From: Chitinibacter sp046530675
GTDB taxonomy: Bacteria; Pseudomonadota; Gammaproteobacteria; Burkholderiales; Chitinibacteraceae
NCBI RefSeq assembly: GCF_046530675.1
Contig: NZ_CP172558.1
Coordinates: forward strand, 372,001 to 436,000
Length of the DNA: 64,000 nt
Reading direction: 5' to 3'
This document shows, in pieces, positions 61,002 to 64,000 of the stretch. Below the pieces are notes generated by a model that was not told where the DNA came from, ran no database searches, and worked only from the letters and a program-made list of their open reading frames with translations. Made by a program: the position numbers and the translations under genes. Positions within the stretch are counted from its first letter, which is position 1; each line of letters begins with the position of its first letter.

Positions 61002-61937
61002 TTACTCGACAGTTGCGTCGTTTAGCCAGCGCACTTTGGGCATTGTCGATTGCAAAATCGCTAGGCGCAAAGTTTCAACCGCAGCCTGACGCGGAAAATT
61101 TTTGCGCCAGGCCATCACGACACGCCGCGTCGGCGTCGGTGCGGCAAACGGGCGAATACTGAGCAAGGCATCGTCAGCGGCGCTGACCGAAGTTGCCGGC
61201 AGCACCGTCACGCCAATGCCACCTGCGACCATATGCCGTATCGTCGTCAACGACGAGCCCTGCAAGGTGCGCTGCAGACTGCCATGACTACTGCTTTCGC
61301 GATTCAGGTCAGGGCAGGTTTGCAAGACCTGATCACGGAAACAGTTGCCCGGTGAAAGTAACAGGACGTTTTCTTCGGACAATTGTTCTGCCGAAATTTC
61401 AGCCAGAGATTCCCACGCATGCCCCCGGGGAGTAGCTACGACAAAGTCCTCTTCGTATATGGCCTGCGTAGAAATACCCCCCTCATGAAACGGATCAGCC
61501 ACAATCGCGACGTCAATTTCGCCCTGCTTTAACATTTCGGCCAGCCGTGCGGTGTAGTGCTCCTCGAGCAGCAACTGCATTTGCGGTGCCAACTCGCGCA
61601 ATTGCGGGATCAGATGCGGCAGCAAATACGGCCCGATGGTGTAAATCACGCCCAGCCGCAACGATCCGGCCAGCGGGTCTTTGCCTTGCTCGGACAATTG
61701 CTTGAGCACGGCAACTTCTTCGAGCACGCGCTGCGCCTGCTCGACGATGCGCTCGCCATTGGCTGTCAGCGTCACATCGCCCGACGAGCGCTCGAACAGC
61801 ATCACGCCGAGCTCGTCTTCGAGTTTTTTGACCGCGACCGACAAAGTCGGCTGCGAAACAAAACAGCTATTGGCTGCGCGGCCAAAATGCCGTTCACGCG
61901 CGACGGCGACGATATATCTCAGTTCGGTTAAAGTCAT
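61002..61937 (-). CDS. oxyR: Peroxide-sensing LysR regulator OxyR
   Basis: 311 aa from ATG 61937, which overlaps the dsbB stop as ATGA. With this start the redox cysteines fall at Cys199 and Cys208 (GNCFRDQVLQTCPD), the same numbers as in E. coli OxyR. N-terminal LysR HTH (GRAANSCFVSQPTLSVAVKKLEDELG). Disulfide formation by H2O2 turns it into an activator of catalase and peroxiredoxin genes. It is likely coupled to dsbB and followed 37 bp later by the rubredoxin reductase gene. Confidence 0.93.
   Translation of the reverse strand: MTLTELRYIVAVARERHFGRAANSCFVSQPTLSVAVKKLEDELGVMLFERSSGDVTLTANGERIVEQAQRVLEEVAVLKQLSEQGKDPLAGSLRLGVIYTIGPYLLPHLIPQLRELAPQMQLLLEEHYTARLAEMLKQGEIDVAIVADPFHEGGISTQAIYEEDFVVATPRGHAWESLAEISAEQLSEENVLLLSPGNCFRDQVLQTCPDLNRESSSHGSLQRTLQGSSLTTIRHMVAGGIGVTVLPATSVSAADDALLSIRPFAAPTPTRRVVMAWRKNFPRQAAVETLRLAILQSTMPKVRWLNDATVE
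61431..61479. repeat. Degenerate 49-bp palindrome, possible copy (inside oxyR)
   Basis: Right end ATACCC exact; the left side reads GGGGAGTAGCTACG, pairing partly with CGTAGAAATACCCC. Weak member. Confidence 0.3.
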
Positions 61938-62455
61938 CGCCATTGATTCCGTCGGATTTCAGCCAGCTGGCGACGCGCCAGCCACCATGTTGCCGCAATC
62001 AAGCCAACACAAGCGACGATAATCCAGGCCGGCAAAGTCACGCCAAACAACATGAAATCGATATTCGAGCAGTCCCCCACCGGGCGGATCACCGCGGCAA
62101 TCCAGCCGGGCAAGGCATTCAGGTCAATCGGGAATGGCAGACTGGCAGCACAAGATACGGTCGGATCTTTCGGCCCGTATTGCAGCCAGACATGACGCAC
62201 GCCGGTCACCGCACCAAACAACGCCCAGCCGGTCAGCACAGTGCACCAGGCATAAACGCCGGAGCGGGTTTTGGGCGGAATGATCGCAGCGAGCAAGGCG
62301 GTTAGCCCGAAGCCGATCAGAGCAATGCGCTCATACACGCACATCAGGCACGGCATCAGCCATTCGTAAAACTGGTGATAAAGCGCGAAAGCAATCATTC
62401 CGGAACATGCAATAAACAGAACGCCGAAACCGGCTCGCCAGCGAAACAGATTCAT
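61934..62455 (-). CDS. dsbB: Disulfide bond formation protein B
   Basis: 173 aa, four membrane helices. The first periplasmic pair Cys36-x2-Cys39 (MPCLMCVYER) and the second pair Cys102/Cys129 (TVSCAASLP and VGDCSN) are present, so it can reoxidise DsbA with quinone as acceptor. It lies upstream of oxyR in the same direction with a 4-bp overlap. A MITE copy begins 67 bp upstream. Confidence 0.93.
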   Translation of the reverse strand: MNLFRWRAGFGVLFIACSGMIAFALYHQFYEWLMPCLMCVYERIALIGFGLTALLAAIIPPKTRSGVYAWCTVLTGWALFGAVTGVRHVWLQYGPKDPTVSCAASLPFPIDLNALPGWIAAVIRPVGDCSNIDFMLFGVTLPAWIIVACVGLIAATWWLARRQLAEIRRNQWR

Positions 62456-62521
62456 TCCGAAACTCCGCGCAGATAGGAAATACCTATTCTAACGCTGAAA
62501 TTGATTCATTGGTCGTAATTA

Positions 62522-62825
62522 GGCTCTGTTGACGTTTGGCTTACGGTCGCGCTGGCGCGATTTTTGTGACGAATCAAGGCATTGGCTGCGATGCATAGTC
62601 ATTCTATGTGAGCAGGCAATAACGCAGAGTCGTCACAAAAAGCGCCCAGCCCGGAAGGTTTGGCTGTGGATTTTTTTAGATAACAATCCGCCTGACACTG
62701 CATTGCAAAACCTTCACGTAGAATGACTATGCATCAGGAACTGTTTTTATAGATAAAGGCATGCCGCCTTGTTTCAGGCCAAAACCAGCACAAACGCGAC
62801 TCGCAAACCAAACGTCAACAGAGCC
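62522..62825. mobile_element. 304-bp MITE, copy 2 (inverted relative to copy 1)
   Basis: Same 16-bp terminal inverted repeats as the element at 29691-29956, in reverse orientation, with about 40 bp extra around two AGATAA-containing segments. Its last base is the first base (minus strand: last) of the patatin stop codon. Flanked by TA on both sides. Confidence 0.85.
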
Positions 62826-63973
62826 TAATCCGCCGCGAGAAAATGACGGAGTTGCGCCTCTTTTTCGAGCGCATCGCGATAACCCAGCGTAATCAGCTTG
62901 CGCGAGTACGGGCCACAGAACAGCAGATAACTCGCCAGCACCGAACCTTGCCGCCGGAAAGCGCCCAGACCGCCGAGAAAGAACCGCATTCCGAGCGAAA
63001 ATTCGCGCCGGAATGGCAGCGTCAGTTTTTCCAGCGGCTGCGACGGCGAAATCGTCAGCACTTCAATCGGGCGCAAGCCCGCACCATCGCGCAACACGCT
63101 CGGAATATAGGAAATCGTTCGGTTGATGCGCGTGATGCGTTCCAGATCGGTTTCGAGCGAATCGAGGAAAATGCTGTTCATCAGCTGGCCGCTGACCTGT
63201 GCCAGCGTCGGATAACTATTGGTGTGCTGGCGCGCCGGGCCATCGTCGCTTTGCGGCGCAACCCCGATCACCAGCACGCGCCGGGCGCCCAGATGAATCG
63301 CCGGGCTCAGCGGCGCGATTTGCCGCACCGAGCCATCACCAAAATATTCACGGTTAATATGCTCGGCTGGAAAAACCAGCGGAATTGCGCTGGACGCCAT
63401 CAGATGAGAGAGATTCAGCTCGGTACGTACGCCGATGCGCGAAGCACGCTGCCAGCTCTCTAATTCGGGAACGCCTTGAAAAAAAGCCACCGATTGGCCC
63501 GAGCTATAACCCAGCGCCGAAATCGACACGGCCTTGAGCGAGCCGCGATCGAGATTGCGCTGGATTTGCGAAAAATCGACGATACCGGACAGGAATTCGC
63601 GCAATGGCGAGTTATCAAGAAACGAGCGAGGATTTTTCTCGCCCAGACCGCCCAGCAGCAGCGCCGCCAGCCAGTGCACTCCGGTCGCCATCAGGCAACG
63701 CATCGAACCGTGATAAATCTGCTCGGGGTTAAGGTTCTGCCACATCCGCGCCAGCGAAAAAACCGAATGGCGAAACTGCGAAGCGCCCATCGCCAGCCCG
63801 GCGGCGTTGATCGCACCAGCTGAAGTGCCGCAAATAATCGGGAAAGGATTGGGCGCATGTTGTGGCAGTAACCTGGCAATCGCCAGCAAAACGCCAACCT
63901 GATAAGCCGCCCGTGCGCCACCGCCCGACAGAATCAGCGCCGTATCGGGTGCGGCATTCAGATTCCGGCTCAT
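62825..63973 (-). CDS. Patatin-like phospholipase
   Basis: 382 aa. Oxyanion loop LSGGGARAAYQVGVL (residues 15-29), nucleophile elbow CGTSAGAINAAG (Ser51) and the catalytic Asp in YFGDGSVRQIAPL form the Ser-Asp dyad of patatins. No signal peptide or membrane helix, so it is probably cytoplasmic or an effector. A GAGGCG ribosome site precedes the ATG. The stop TAG is formed at the border with a MITE, so the C-terminal residues may have been altered by that insertion. Confidence 0.9.
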   Translation of the reverse strand: MSRNLNAAPDTALILSGGGARAAYQVGVLLAIARLLPQHAPNPFPIICGTSAGAINAAGLAMGASQFRHSVFSLARMWQNLNPEQIYHGSMRCLMATGVHWLAALLLGGLGEKNPRSFLDNSPLREFLSGIVDFSQIQRNLDRGSLKAVSISALGYSSGQSVAFFQGVPELESWQRASRIGVRTELNLSHLMASSAIPLVFPAEHINREYFGDGSVRQIAPLSPAIHLGARRVLVIGVAPQSDDGPARQHTNSYPTLAQVSGQLMNSIFLDSLETDLERITRINRTISYIPSVLRDGAGLRPIEVLTISPSQPLEKLTLPFRREFSLGMRFFLGGLGAFRRQGSVLASYLLFCGPYSRKLITLGYRDALEKEAQLRHFLAAD

Positions 63974-64000
63974 ATCGCCTCCCCCGCCGGATTTGCTGAT

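Overview
The window reads as a chromosomal segment of a betaproteobacterium, most likely Neisseriales (Chitinibacter/Deefgea-like). The basis is a CysB-type sulfur regulon, a complete IscR-IscX iron-sulfur operon, the yraM-yraN-diaA-dolP cluster next to rsmI, a DUF2322 protein and an N-acetylglucosamine kinase/GntR pair. The genus is an inference from remembered families; no database was searched.

Layout. 1-1.5 kb: amino-sugar kinase and GntR regulator (the regulator runs off the window). 1.7-4.3 kb: sulfate assimilation (cysH, sulfite exporter, divergent cysB). 4.3-18.3 kb: Nudix hydrolase, then a one-directional glycogen block (glgB, glgX, pgm, glgC, glgA, glgP) with divergent malQ; together these make, branch, debranch and phosphorolyse glycogen. 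18.3-22.7 kb: an RTX-like calcium-binding protein, cysE, and the tdh-kbl threonine pair. 22.8-29.7 kb: iscR-iscS-iscU-iscA-hscB-(unknown membrane protein)-hscA-fdx-iscX behind two tandem IscR type 1 sites. 30-38 kb: degenerate HD-GYP protein, small EF-hand protein, DUF2322, MipA, rhlE, prmB, recQ. 38-40.5 kb: decayed type I secretion/lipase locus and an IS110-family (IS1111-type) element inside a palindromic repeat. 41-48.7 kb: ybbP-ybbA/tesA, dolP-diaA-yraN-lpoA/rsmI. 48.7-53.6 kb: a 4.8-kb island in a tRNA-Leu(CAA) gene, bounded by 55-bp direct repeats, with integrase, an IS3 element, a Fic protein and a broken AlpA-like gene. 53.9-64 kb: orphan TPR-GAF histidine kinase, malY-like aminotransferase with HAD phosphatase, MFS exporter, rubredoxin reductase, dsbB-oxyR, patatin phospholipase.

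The most unusual signal is not a gene. A 49-bp imperfect palindrome, GGGTAT-N37-ATACCC, occurs with exactly that spacing and both ends exact at 12 places, and with one end mismatched at 4 more. Intergenic copies keep long pairing arms whose sequence differs from copy to copy. Several copies lie inside conserved coding sequence (glgX, glgB end, a signal peptide, the ybbA/ybbP junction, a HAD gene, a reductase) with no obvious insertion in the protein. Other repeat families are a 266/304-bp MITE with 16-bp terminal inverted repeats, a 75-125-bp four-copy repeat, and a 149-bp nested inverted repeat ahead of hscA.
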